Positions 26,744-35,744 of a stretch of 64,000 bases of DNA are shown piece by piece. This DNA is from Bacteroidales bacterium (lineage in GTDB: Bacteria; Bacteroidota; Bacteroidia; Bacteroidales; VadinHA17), in contig JAJFVL010000027.1 in NCBI GenBank assembly GCA_021371855.1, forward strand, positions 20,648 through 84,647, written 5' to 3'. A program made the position numbers and the translations under genes. Numbering within the stretch: position 1 is the stretch's first letter; each line of letters begins with the position of its first letter. The notes under the pieces are model-generated. The model saw only the letters and a list, made by a program, of their open reading frames with translations, did no database searches and was not told the DNA's origin.

Positions 26744-26878
26744 AAGCTATAAAAGCTATAAAGGCCAGACAAGCTTTACAGGCTATTACTTTTATAGCTT
26801 CTGGCTTTATAAAACACGACCTCTACAGCCTCTACAGCCTCTACAGCTTCTACAGCTTCTATAACCTCTACAGCCTTA
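26744..26878. repeat. Degenerate 9-bp-period repeat tract (15 units)
   Basis: From 26744 the DNA can be cut into 15 nine-base units: AAGCTATAA twice, then diverged units, then ACAGCCTCT twice, ACAGCTTCT twice, ATAACCTCT, ACAGCCTTA. Nearly every unit keeps a purine/pyrimidine pattern. The tract fills the space between the convergent MG2-type gene and the FucP-type gene, and the stop codon of the latter (26876-26878) lies in the last unit. Confidence 0.7.
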
Positions 26879-28141
26879 TTTAACAACCTTTACCCTGTAT
26901 CCCTGCAATCCAAAAAATACAATGTATGCAAAACAAAACATCGGAACAATGAAGCCAAGAGCCATGTTTGATATATCAGCAATCCATCCCATAAATACGG
27001 GGCAGATAGCACCTCCCACGATAGTCATTATTAGGATTGATGAACCTCTTTTCGTCAGAGCTCCAAGGTCTTTTATACCAAGAGCAAATATTGTCGGGAA
27101 CATTACAGACATAAAGAAATAGGTTGAAAACAGAGCTACCACTGATACCCATCCCAGACCTGCTACAACAAGAGCCATTGTGACCACATTCATAATTGCA
27201 TAAAGTGCAAGAAGTCTGTTGGGGCGCATAATCCGCATAAAAAGAGTGCTTCCGGAAAATCTTCCTAACCAGAACAACCCCATTCCTCCAAATCCGAGGA
27301 TTTTTGCAGCCTCCTGATTGCTCACAGAAGGAATTTCTTCTGTTACATAATTGATGAAAAAGCTGTTAACACCGGTTTGAGCAGCAACATATAAAAACAG
27401 TGCAATTACAGCAAGAATAAAGTGTTTATATTTGAGAAGGTCTCTCAGCTTTCCTCCCGAAGATATTGATTCATCACCTGCAAGTGTTGATTCTTCTTTA
27501 ATCTCAGGTAATTTTGCACGCCAGAATAAAACTGCTACGATCAGCACAAGAGTTCCGATCAGAAGATATGGAAGGGCTATGGAAGCAAATTTATTTTCAT
27601 CACCGTCCCCTGAAAATATCAGCATTCCACCAACAAGAGGTCCGGCAATCCATCCCAGTCCGTTAAACGACTGGGCAAAGTTTATTCGCCTTGCTCCAAA
27701 TTCCGGAGGTCCAAGTACTGTGGTGTAAGGATTTGCAGCCGTTTCAAGACAGGTGAGACCGCATGCAATTATGAAGAGGCAGAACAGGAAACTTCCAAAT
27801 GTCTGAATGCGGGTGGCAGGCAACATTAAGAATGCTCCGGCAGCAAAGGTTAGCAAACCGAAAATAATTCCTCTTTTGTAGCCAAATCTGCTCATCAGCA
27901 AACCTGCCGGAATAGCCATCAGAAAATAACCTCCATAAAACGCTAATTGAACAAAAGCAGATTTTGCTTTTGACATGCTCAGTAATTCCTGAAAATGTTT
28001 GTTAAGAACATCCAGGCATCCATGAGCAAAACCCCACAGAAAAAAAAGGCTCGTCACCAGAATAAAAGGGATAAGCAATTCTTTATAAACAAGATTTTTT
28101 CTATTTCCGTTAGTTACAGAATCATTTGTCATATAGATCAT
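26876..28141 (-). CDS. FucP-type sugar:H+ symporter (MFS)
   Basis: The 421-residue protein has twelve predicted membrane helices and the FucP-subfamily landmarks: FFLWGFAHGCLDVLNKHFQE in helix 1, the loop AGLLMSRFGYKRGI, the conserved FIIACGLTCLETAANPY, and INFAQSFNGLGWIAGPLVGG. FucP relatives import L-fucose, galactose, glucose or other hexoses with protons across the inner membrane. The substrate here is not readable; the position at the end of a flavin-enzyme/SDR cluster suggests its substrate enters that pathway. An alternative start at 28132 drops three residues. A 150-bp gap separates it from the SDR, so it may have its own promoter. Confidence 0.87.
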   Translation of the reverse strand: MIYMTNDSVTNGNRKNLVYKELLIPFILVTSLFFLWGFAHGCLDVLNKHFQELLSMSKAKSAFVQLAFYGGYFLMAIPAGLLMSRFGYKRGIIFGLLTFAAGAFLMLPATRIQTFGSFLFCLFIIACGLTCLETAANPYTTVLGPPEFGARRINFAQSFNGLGWIAGPLVGGMLIFSGDGDENKFASIALPYLLIGTLVLIVAVLFWRAKLPEIKEESTLAGDESISSGGKLRDLLKYKHFILAVIALFLYVAAQTGVNSFFINYVTEEIPSVSNQEAAKILGFGGMGLFWLGRFSGSTLFMRIMRPNRLLALYAIMNVVTMALVVAGLGWVSVVALFSTYFFMSVMFPTIFALGIKDLGALTKRGSSILIMTIVGGAICPVFMGWIADISNMALGFIVPMFCFAYIVFFGLQGYRVKVVK

Positions 28142-28293
28142 TTTTTTAATAAGACAAGATTGTTATGATTTCCGACTTTTCCAAAACTTTGATCAGGAAA
28201 AAGAAAAAAAGTGTAACTCATTATCTAATAGAGTTTCACAAAGGGATAATCTTTATTTTTCCTTTTTGAAAGGCTGATATTTTTATAGGGATT

Positions 28294-29073
28294 TTAAAGT
28301 TTATGGATATTCAGCCCGCCGCTGATCTCGAATACCATTCCTGTGGAAAAATTCCAATCGCCTCTGGCAATTGATGCAACAGCTTTACCGATATCAACCG
28401 GATATCCCCATCTTTTTTGAGGTATCAATCCTTCATTAATGAGTTTGTCGTACTTGTCCTTGATTTTAGCCGTCATATCGGTTTGAATAACACCCGGACG
28501 AACTTCAAAAACAAGGATATCCTCATGTGAAAGTCTGTCAGCAAAAACTGTGGAAGCCATGCTTAGTCCGGCCTTTGAGATACAATATTCCGCTCTGTTT
28601 GTTGATGAAAGAACTGATGATACTGAAGTGACAAAAACTATGATGGGATTATAAGAAGCTATCTGTTGTTTCAGCCAGATCATTTCTCTGGCTATCTTCT
28701 GTGCGAAGAACACCGGCCCCTTCAGGTTGATATTCATTACCCGTTCGTAGCTCTCTTCGGTCATATCAAGAATATCATTTCGCAGAAGAGGTGCCACCCC
28801 TGCATTATTAACAAGAATATCTATCCTTCCATATCTTTGAAGGATATTTGAAACGACCTCCTTATGGCAATCGGTACAGGAGATATCCAGACCAACAGGG
28901 AAAAACTGAGCCTCGGTCTTTTCAACCTCCCTGCAAAGATTTTCCATTCCTTCGCTGTCAACAGAACGGGCTATTGCTGCAATATCGTAACCTTCGGTTG
29001 CTAAAGCAATGGCAACTGACCTGCCGATTCCCCTGCTGGCACCTGTAATAACAGCTACAGGTTTATCATTCAT
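28294..29073 (-). CDS. Short-chain dehydrogenase, 3-oxoacyl-ACP-reductase/sugar-dehydrogenase type
   Basis: I start at the ATG at 29073 (259 residues), where the SDR fold begins (MNDKPVAVITGASRGIGRSVAIAL); a longer frame would overlap the upstream gene. It has the NNAG motif (LVNNAGVAPLL), active-site Ser in VTSVSSVLSSTNR, and the YxxxK pair in AEYCISKAGLSMAS. The C-terminal segment GKAVASIARGDWNFSTGMVFEISGGL is typical of FabG-like and polyol/sugar dehydrogenases. It acts in the cytosol on NAD(P). Its place between the flavoprotein gene (29139) and the sugar carrier suggests a catabolic oxidation or epimerisation rather than fatty acid synthesis. Confidence 0.83.
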   Translation of the reverse strand: MNDKPVAVITGASRGIGRSVAIALATEGYDIAAIARSVDSEGMENLCREVEKTEAQFFPVGLDISCTDCHKEVVSNILQRYGRIDILVNNAGVAPLLRNDILDMTEESYERVMNINLKGPVFFAQKIAREMIWLKQQIASYNPIIVFVTSVSSVLSSTNRAEYCISKAGLSMASTVFADRLSHEDILVFEVRPGVIQTDMTAKIKDKYDKLINEGLIPQKRWGYPVDIGKAVASIARGDWNFSTGMVFEISGGLNIHKL

Positions 29074-29138
29074 GCGTAAAGAGTTTATCAGGTTATTCAG
29101 TAAATTTGACTTTAAAGATAACAATTTGGTCGACTCTT

Positions 29139-31136
29139 TCAACAATCTAAATAAATTTCTTCAAGATATTCTTTCCAGATCCTTTCAAACCACAAATCCT
29201 GTTTTGGGATTTCTCTGACTTCTTCCATTTTAATTCTGACAATATCATTACTTAAACCTACTTCGATAATCTTCTTCTCAACATCTCTATCAAAGAGGCA
29301 AAGCTCAGGATTTATTTCATTTTCAGATATACTGGTGCCTTCAATGCCTGGTTTGTTTATTACAATATACGATCCTCTGCTTCTTCCTCCTTCTTTGAGA
29401 TAAAACCTGATCGCTTCAAGATATACGAAATGAGTAATGCAATGATCGAGCAACAAAAATGCATCAGAAAGTTCTGAAACCGAACTTGCTCTTATCTCCT
29501 CCTTTGACTTTTTCAGCAGAAGGGAAGCTTCCCGGCATGCATTTTTCACATTATTAATGTCGCGGATTATTCCTCCTGATTCTGACATCCTCTTTCTTAT
29601 TTCAGTGAGATACTTATTATTATTATCGGGTTTACCCGGTCTCATCCACTCTTTCGAAAGCGCCAGGATTTTTTTCAATATCATCTCCGTTTCTGAAAAA
29701 AATGCACTGTTTTCAACCGGGAGTGTTTTATACTTTTTACTTATAAACTGAGCAGCTCTGAAGCTTCCCACCTGGCCGGAATTCAAAGCCGATCCTCCGG
29801 GACGATAAACTCCATGGGACCCATTAACCTCCCCAACCGGGAAAAGATGTTTAAGATCAGATTCCCACCAGATATTTGCTTTCAGCCCCCCGTTATTATG
29901 CTGTACACAAACGGCAATCTGAACAGGTTCAGTTGAAAGATCAATTCCATTTTCCCTGTATAGAGCAATTGCAGGGGCGTTCAATGCCTCAAGCCTTTCT
30001 ATCGGAGTACCCTTCAGTGCCTGCGAATTTTTCAGATACTCAATCACAACCGGATCAAGATCTTCAAGCGAGAAAATCTCTCCATGGTTCCATGATGGAT
30101 TTCGTGTATAATCAATGTAAACGTTTCTTCCATTTTCGTTGATCTCATTATGAACAAGAAGGTCGATAAGTGAAGATCCCTGTTTGCTTACTTTTCCAGG
30201 ATCGAATGGCCATTGATATCCTTTCAGGAAAATTGCTTTTAACATGCTTTTAAAATCCGGAAAGGAATCATTCAGGAATTCTCTTTCATCATTCCCGTTT
30301 TTATCAGTTGATATATATCTGGGTATTGCCTGCTGATAGCTCCCTGAAAGGTTCCATCTGAATCTGATGGATGCTATTCCGAATTGTGATTCCGTCAGGT
30401 TCTGACCTGTTGCACCTGCGATCAGGGCCATTCCGGTCGATCCGTTCTGGGATAACGGATATACGCTTGTTTCATAGATACCTGCAGGGCCGCCGGTTCC
30501 CAGTATCACATTTGTTGAATTGAACAAAACGAAAGCCCTTTTATGATCCGTCTCATTTACATTAAGCGCAAGGGCACCAATAACTTTTGTCCCTGATTTA
30601 TCGGTCAGTAAAGATATACAATGGTGATTGTCAAGTACTGGGATATCCAGCCTTTCTACCTCCCCGGCGAGCGCCTCAAACATTCGTCTGGAGGTATAAG
30701 GACCCGCGGAGGTGGCCCTGCCCCGCTGATCGTGATCAGTTTTATAACCAGCCCATGAACCGTATTTATCATGCGGGAACCTGACACCAAGATGAACGAG
30801 GTTCATGAACGCCAGAACCGATCCCTGTGCTTCACAAAGTGCGATGTCACCATGCATGCATTTCCCGTTAAACAGGTCCTCTGCCATTTCGGTAACAGAA
30901 TCCCTTTCACTGCCGCTTAAAGAGAGTTTATAATAGGTCTGTTTATCCGAACCTGCATTGTTTGAAGTTCCTCCTCCCCATTGTGACGTTGCTATCAGGA
31001 TATCTTTCTGCCCCATCGAATGAAGGCTCACCGCAGCATTAAGCGATGCTGCTCCGCTTCCTATAATAAGGGTGTTAATCCGGTAACAGCAAATGGTATA
31101 ACCGTTTATGATGAATTTTTCATTTTCCATCGGCAA
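29139..31136 (-). CDS. Stand-alone FAD reductase/dehydrogenase of the fumarate-reductase flavoprotein family
   Basis: The 665-residue protein has the FAD motif INTLIIGSGAASLNAAVSL (about residues 19-37) and a second FAD segment, HNNGGLKANIWWESDLKHLFPVGEVNGSHGVYRPGGSALNSGQVGS. It also has the region DHDQRGRATSAGPYTSRRMFE, which corresponds to the substrate-side arginine region of SdhA/FrdA/NadB. The C-terminal helical domain is present. No iron-sulfur subunit, cytochrome or heme motif is adjacent, so electrons probably come from or go to the OYE-type protein whose gene overlaps it by 17 nt. Family members reduce or oxidise C-C bonds next to carboxyl or keto groups. The substrate is unknown. 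Confidence 0.82.
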   Translation of the reverse strand: MPMENEKFIINGYTICCYRINTLIIGSGAASLNAAVSLHSMGQKDILIATSQWGGGTSNNAGSDKQTYYKLSLSGSERDSVTEMAEDLFNGKCMHGDIALCEAQGSVLAFMNLVHLGVRFPHDKYGSWAGYKTDHDQRGRATSAGPYTSRRMFEALAGEVERLDIPVLDNHHCISLLTDKSGTKVIGALALNVNETDHKRAFVLFNSTNVILGTGGPAGIYETSVYPLSQNGSTGMALIAGATGQNLTESQFGIASIRFRWNLSGSYQQAIPRYISTDKNGNDEREFLNDSFPDFKSMLKAIFLKGYQWPFDPGKVSKQGSSLIDLLVHNEINENGRNVYIDYTRNPSWNHGEIFSLEDLDPVVIEYLKNSQALKGTPIERLEALNAPAIALYRENGIDLSTEPVQIAVCVQHNNGGLKANIWWESDLKHLFPVGEVNGSHGVYRPGGSALNSGQVGSFRAAQFISKKYKTLPVENSAFFSETEMILKKILALSKEWMRPGKPDNNNKYLTEIRKRMSESGGIIRDINNVKNACREASLLLKKSKEEIRASSVSELSDAFLLLDHCITHFVYLEAIRFYLKEGGRSRGSYIVINKPGIEGTSISENEINPELCLFDRDVEKKIIEVGLSNDIVRIKMEEVREIPKQDLWFERIWKEYLEEIYLDC

Positions 31137-32430
31137 TAAGCTTTTTCAGTTCATGGCCATAAATCTCACGATCGCGTATTACACATCCTCCCGGACTAAG
31201 ATTTCTTATCAACCGTGTACAACCAGAACATGTGGTACAAACTTTTGAAGGATCAGCTTTCCCATTTTTAATAAGATCGAGAGGAAGCGAAGGGTATGCA
31301 AATGAACTCCTTCCCAGACCCATAAATGAGGCATCTCTGTTTTTTATAACAGCAGCCCCTACATTTGGTGCAAACTGCCTTAGATATGAATAAGCTGATC
31401 CGACGAAATATATTTCAGGAAACCTCTTCTGAAATATCGAGGTCCCTTTTATCATTTTAATTACGCCTTCCAGCGGATGTTCTTCCGGTACAGGCTGACC
31501 TGGTAAGGGGTTATCGAAAGGACGTGACACATAGGGGTTGAAGTAAGGACTGCCCATGCTCAGATTCATAAATCTCATCCCTCTCTTTTTGAGCTCTTCA
31601 ACTAATAACAATGGCTCTGTAAAATCAGGCTGGCCTTTCAAATCCACTCCAAATCCTCCCTGATACCTGTCAGAAATATTTAGCCTTGTCGTGACAATTA
31701 TCCCCGGTGCTTCTGCCTCTATCCTTTCAATAGTTTCAAGTATGAACCTGAACCTGTCAGCAGGATCCTCTCCACCATAGATGCTCTTTTGCCGCGACTT
31801 TGCTGCCAGTAATTCAATCATCAGATATCCGTGGCAGGCTTTCAGGTCAATTGCATCAAATCCTGAGGATGCAGCTGCTTTTGCAGCAACAACATACTGA
31901 TCCTGTATTCTTTTCAGATCATCATCAGTAAGAATATACGGGACTACCTTATCAAGTATTTTGTTCCGGGATGCTACCAGTGGTTTGGGCTTTCCCTCAG
32001 GCTTACTGTACCGGCCGGAATGTGTAAGCTGTATCACCAGAAAAGGTCTGATTCCCAGCTGACCGGCATTTTGTCGTATCTCATCGTTGAGTGAAGCAAA
32101 TGATGAAACATTATTTAAGCCAATGCGCAATTGCTTCGGGTTAGAACATCCGTCAGCTGAAACAGAGACTGCTTCGAACCATATTATGCCACTGCCTCCA
32201 CAGGCATAACGCAGATAACGTCTTCTGGTAAGAACCGAAGGAGAACCGTCGGGTTCAGAATCATATCCCTCCATCGGCTGAACAACCAGCCTGTTCGGGA
32301 TAGTAATTCCTTCGACTGACGCCGGGACAAGCAAAGGCGAAATATCATCACTGAAAGGTAATTCAAATCCAAGATCAAGGGCCTTTTGAATTATTTCATT
32401 TTTGTTTTTAAACCTGAATCGTTCGTGCAT
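31120..32430 (-). CDS. Old-yellow-enzyme-type NADH:flavin oxidoreductase with 4Fe-4S motif
   Basis: The 436-residue protein has an FMN-binding TIM barrel opening with SVEGITIPNRLVVQPMEGYDSEPDG, followed by IQLTHSGRYSKPEGKP, DLKACHGYLMIELLAAKSRQKSIYGG, and GLGRSSFAYPSLPLDL. Four cysteines at 398, 401, 404 and 416 make C-x2-C-x2-C-x11-C, the cluster motif of the 2,4-dienoyl-CoA reductase/trimethylamine dehydrogenase branch. Those relatives carry a further FAD/NAD(P) domain of about 230 residues; here the chain ends right after the cluster. The next gene, overlapping by 17 nt, codes for a separate FAD protein that may take that role, although it is of a different fold family. Confidence 0.85.
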   Translation of the reverse strand: MHERFRFKNKNEIIQKALDLGFELPFSDDISPLLVPASVEGITIPNRLVVQPMEGYDSEPDGSPSVLTRRRYLRYACGGSGIIWFEAVSVSADGCSNPKQLRIGLNNVSSFASLNDEIRQNAGQLGIRPFLVIQLTHSGRYSKPEGKPKPLVASRNKILDKVVPYILTDDDLKRIQDQYVVAAKAAASSGFDAIDLKACHGYLMIELLAAKSRQKSIYGGEDPADRFRFILETIERIEAEAPGIIVTTRLNISDRYQGGFGVDLKGQPDFTEPLLLVEELKKRGMRFMNLSMGSPYFNPYVSRPFDNPLPGQPVPEEHPLEGVIKMIKGTSIFQKRFPEIYFVGSAYSYLRQFAPNVGAAVIKNRDASFMGLGRSSFAYPSLPLDLIKNGKADPSKVCTTCSGCTRLIRNLSPGGCVIRDREIYGHELKKLIADGK

Positions 32431-32530
32431 AGATTGATATTATATACTGTTTCTGATCATGAGTATGATGCATAAAGATACGTTCAAACACTTTTATCAG
32501 GAAAAGAAACGCAACTTAATATGTTGAAAA

Positions 32531-33703
32531 TCACCTCAACAATGAATGATAGAGTTCCATATATGCGCGGGCAATAACATCATCCCTGAAATTATTGGCA
32601 TAATCAGTACCAGTAGTTATCATCTTATCCCTGAATTCCTTATTATCAATTACTTTGCAAATAGCATCACCTATTGTTTCGGGATTATGCGGGTCCACAT
32701 ATAAACTTCCCGGGCCGGCTGCCTCGGCAAAACACCCGGTTTCGCTGGTAATAACCGGAATTTTTGAAACTAAAGCCTCAACCAACGGGATTCCAAATCC
32801 TTCAAAAAATGATGGATAAATAAAACATTCTGCATTTTGATAAATGACAGGTAACTCGAAACTTAAAACACGGTCGGGAAAAATTATGTTATTAAGATTA
32901 TTAGCAGTTATATAATCCTGAACATTTCTAAAGTAATTATCAGTTTTCCGCCCGATTGCAACAAGAGGAACCTCTATATGCCTTAAATGCATTGCCTTGA
33001 CAATACCAAGCAAATTCTTGCGCTCTTCAATGGTCCCGACATAAAGAAGATATCTCTCAGGCAGGTTGTATTTCGCCCTGACTTCCCGGAAGAATTCTTT
33101 ACTGTAGCTATTCCGGAAATATGGATTACATCCCTGATAAATCACAGATATTTTATCTGGAGATATATCCAGATATTCCACTATGTCATCCTTTGTCTGC
33201 CGGCTGATAGCCACAATATGATCTGAGACTTTACATGCATGCCTCAGTTTCCGGCTGTATATTTTCACATCAATCTTTTTGTAGTACTTCGGAAACCTCA
33301 TAAAGATCAGATCATGAACTGTTACAACCGACCTGGCTCCCGAATTTTCTATACCAACAGGCAATTCCTGGCTCAAACCGTGAAATACATCCAGCTTATG
33401 CTTTCTGATATCGTTTCTCATATATTTGCTGCGCCACAGGGAACCTAATAATCTGAAAACGCCGGGCCCGGGTTGAACAATTTTAAAATTGTCTTCGTTC
33501 GCAAGGGTATACTTCCCTTTTATTTTGGGTGTAAAAAGATAATATGAGTTTTCCGGATAACTCTTTGAAACTGCCGATAAAAGGTTACGACTGTAATTGC
33601 CTAATCCGCTCGGGTTGAAAAAAGCACGTTTTGCATCAAATCCGATAGAAAGCGGGATTGACTTTCCTTTTTCAAAAGCATTTATTCCAGAACCATTCGT
33701 CAT
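32531..33703 (-). CDS. Glycosyltransferase family 4
   Basis: The 390-residue GT-B protein has an N-terminal glycine-rich loop (FNPSGLGNYSRNLLSAV), the middle VVTVHDLIFMRFPKYY, the nucleotide-sugar side motif YLLYVGTIEERKNL and the E-x7-E region FFEGFGIPLVEALVSKIPVI. GT4 enzymes are retaining and usually add mannose, glucose or rhamnose to lipid-linked glycans, O-antigen or exopolysaccharide on the cytosolic face of the membrane. There is no other surface-glycan gene nearby, so the product is unknown. It precedes the rhomboid gene remotely (45 nt) and shares its strand. Confidence 0.88.
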   Translation of the reverse strand: MTNGSGINAFEKGKSIPLSIGFDAKRAFFNPSGLGNYSRNLLSAVSKSYPENSYYLFTPKIKGKYTLANEDNFKIVQPGPGVFRLLGSLWRSKYMRNDIRKHKLDVFHGLSQELPVGIENSGARSVVTVHDLIFMRFPKYYKKIDVKIYSRKLRHACKVSDHIVAISRQTKDDIVEYLDISPDKISVIYQGCNPYFRNSYSKEFFREVRAKYNLPERYLLYVGTIEERKNLLGIVKAMHLRHIEVPLVAIGRKTDNYFRNVQDYITANNLNNIIFPDRVLSFELPVIYQNAECFIYPSFFEGFGIPLVEALVSKIPVITSETGCFAEAAGPGSLYVDPHNPETIGDAICKVIDNKEFRDKMITTGTDYANNFRDDVIARAYMELYHSLLR

Positions 33704-33748
33704 GAAGATATTTTTCTCTGGTCCAAAGTTATTTAATTTATCGCCATG

Positions 33749-34480
33749 CTATTCAAATCTCTTCTTCTCCTCTTTTACCTTTTTCTCTTCCTCTTCCTCT
33801 TCCACTTCCTCTTTTTCTCTCCCCTTCTCCCATTCTCCTTCCTCTCCGGTCTCTTCTTCCTCCTCTTTCATCCACTCAGCTACCGGCTGCTGAGGACCCT
33901 CGTTTCTATATATTATTGACAACACAATTCCGGAAAATAATCCCAGCATATGCGATTCCCATGAAACATTCTTATAGATTCCGGGAAAGATTCCCCACAC
34001 CATCGATCCATAGAGAAATACAATAAGAAGGGATAAAGCAATTAGTCTGAAGTGCTTACGAATTATTCCGCTGAAAAAAAGAAATGATGCAAGCCCATAA
34101 ACCATGCCGCTGGCTCCTATATGCCAGCCATCTCTTCCTGCAACCCAGACCAGCAATCCGGTCAGAAAAAATGTCAATGAAAATATTTTCAACGCTACCT
34201 CCGAATAAAGATAGAACAAAGCTACCGACAGGAAGAACAGAGGAATTGAATTATTAAACAGGTGGTTAAAATCGCTGTGGATGAAAGGAGAAAAAAGAAT
34301 ACCTGTTAGTCCTTTGGCTGTTAACGGATAAATACCAAAACCTGAAAAATCAGCTCCGAAAAGTACCTCAATGATTTTCACAATCCACATAAGAAAGATG
34401 AAAATCCCCGGGATGATCATACTCAGCAGAAGCTTCTTCTTTTGAAAAGCCCTTTCAGCGCTTATATCAGAACCTTCCAT
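33749..34480 (-). CDS. Rhomboid-family intramembrane serine protease with charged C-terminal tail
   Basis: The 243-residue protein has six predicted membrane helices. Catalytic Ser124 stands in HIGASGMVYG, and the partner His177 is in WESHMLGLFSGIV, with the loop-1 region FIHSDFNHLFNNSIPL in place. It would cleave membrane-spanning substrates in the inner membrane. After residue 205 the protein runs into a 38-residue, almost pure Glu/Lys/Gly tail. The tail matches a purine-rich low-complexity tract in DNA (33755-33865), which may be a slippage-prone expansion. The gene stands between the Gfo/Idh/MocA gene (32 nt upstream) and GT4 on the same strand. Confidence 0.88.
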   Translation of the reverse strand: MEGSDISAERAFQKKKLLLSMIIPGIFIFLMWIVKIIEVLFGADFSGFGIYPLTAKGLTGILFSPFIHSDFNHLFNNSIPLFFLSVALFYLYSEVALKIFSLTFFLTGLLVWVAGRDGWHIGASGMVYGLASFLFFSGIIRKHFRLIALSLLIVFLYGSMVWGIFPGIYKNVSWESHMLGLFSGIVLSIIYRNEGPQQPVAEWMKEEEEETGEEGEWEKGREKEEVEEEEEEKKVKEEKKRFE

Positions 34481-34512
34481 TTATTTTTCACAGAGTTGCA
34501 AGGAGTCTTTTG

Positions 34513-35499
34513 TTAATCCCTTCCGGGAAAAACGATTCCGGCAGCATATCTTATCCTGTCGAGAGTACTGATCAGGTCCCTGCTGAAGGAATGCGGAACA
34601 ATACTGCTTTCAATTTTTCCCTCATCGAGACATTTCATAACCTCTTCAGCTTCCCAATGATAGCCCATTGCATCAGGTCTGTAAACGAATTCTTTCTTTT
34701 CTCCGTCATGAGGATAAACAATAACTCTCTGGTTCATATCACGGCCCCGTGACACAGCCATATTTCCTTTTTCACAGAGCAAATCACAACCAATACCCAC
34801 ATTGGTCCTGTACGAACTGTAGATGGTTGCCATACGGCCGTCGTTATAACTTAATATAGCACTTACCGATTCTTCGGACTTTGATTTGCCAAATACAGCT
34901 GTTGCTTTCACTCCATCCGGAACGCCGAGAAACGTAAGAGCATCTATTACAGGGTAGATGCCAATATCATGAAGTGAACAGCCGCCAAGAGCGAGATTAA
35001 ACTTACGGTTATTTGGATCGTAGGGTGGAATAAATGAAAAATAACCATTAATATGAACTAAATTACCCATCAATCCCGACTTTAATATCTCATCAGCTTT
35101 TTTATAAAAAGGCTGGAATGGAGGCCACAAGGCTTCCATAAGAAAAACCTTTTGCCTTTCGGCTTCACCCAACATCTCTTCAACCTCCCTGCTGTTTAAT
35201 GCAAAAACCTTTTCGCATAAAACGGCTTTTCTGTTCTTCAGGCATAACATGGTATGTTCATAATGGAATGTGTGAGGCGATGCAATATATATAATATCCA
35301 CTTCAGGATCTTCAGCCAGTTCTTTGTAGCTTCCATAATGTTTCTTAAAACCATGCTCCAGAGCAAATTCTTCCGCTCTTTTTGCATCACGCGATCCCAC
35401 AGCATATAATTCGGCGTTGTCAAGTAATTTAAGTCCTTTCGTGAACTTTGCCGACATTCTACCGGGAGCAAGGATCCCCCATTTGTATTTCTTTTTCAT
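34513..35499 (-). CDS. Gfo/Idh/MocA-family NAD(P)-dependent oxidoreductase
   Basis: The 328-residue protein has a Rossmann N-terminal domain (WGILAPGRMSAKFTKGLKLL, ELYAVGSRDAKRAEEFA, YIASPHTFHYEHTMLCL). The EK-motif equivalent is AVLCEKVFALN. The C-terminal alpha/beta domain carries HINGYFSFIPPYDPNNRKF and GGCSLHDIGIYPVIDALTFLG, where the HD(I)G segment gives the usual catalytic His. The family oxidises or reduces sugars, inositols and dihydrodiols. Sequence pattern is closest to trans-1,2-dihydrobenzene-diol dehydrogenase/xylose dehydrogenase-like members. The substrate is undetermined. It leads a three-gene run with rhomboid and GT4. Confidence 0.88.
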   Translation of the reverse strand: MKKKYKWGILAPGRMSAKFTKGLKLLDNAELYAVGSRDAKRAEEFALEHGFKKHYGSYKELAEDPEVDIIYIASPHTFHYEHTMLCLKNRKAVLCEKVFALNSREVEEMLGEAERQKVFLMEALWPPFQPFYKKADEILKSGLMGNLVHINGYFSFIPPYDPNNRKFNLALGGCSLHDIGIYPVIDALTFLGVPDGVKATAVFGKSKSEESVSAILSYNDGRMATIYSSYRTNVGIGCDLLCEKGNMAVSRGRDMNQRVIVYPHDGEKKEFVYRPDAMGYHWEAEEVMKCLDEGKIESSIVPHSFSRDLISTLDRIRYAAGIVFPGRD

Positions 35500-35529
35500 T
35501 CTAAAATAATATTTCGATAAATATAGAAA

Positions 35530-35685
35530 TTACTGGCTGATATAGCGATGATTTCTCAAATGTTTCCAAAGAACTCTTTCTGCTTTGGTCATGGATTTTC
35601 TCAATTCTTTAACCTTGCTAAAAATATCTGGCCTGGCTGCCCATGTAAGATTATCTTTATAGTCAGGTATTACAGAATGTTTCAC
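35530..35685 (-). pseudogene. DUF559-type endonuclease gene fragment
   Basis: Read on the minus strand from a GTG at 35685, the frame gives VKHSVIPDYKDNLTW, then ARPDIFSKVKELRKSMTKAERVLWKHLRNHRY and a stop. The LRKxMTxAExxLWxxLRN block is the start of the DUF559 fold (a PD-(D/E)XK, very-short-patch-repair-like nuclease). Intact proteins continue for about 80 more residues with the GYKFRRQ and catalytic parts, which are missing here. The fragment lies just downstream (on the minus strand) of a palindromic G/C-patterned repeat at 35745-35882. The sequence is seen directly; the nuclease assignment rests on family knowledge. Confidence 0.75.
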
Positions 35686-35744
35686 TGAAATTCAATTTAT
35701 TATCAAATTTACAAATTTCAATTTTCTTATCATCTTACCCTCTC

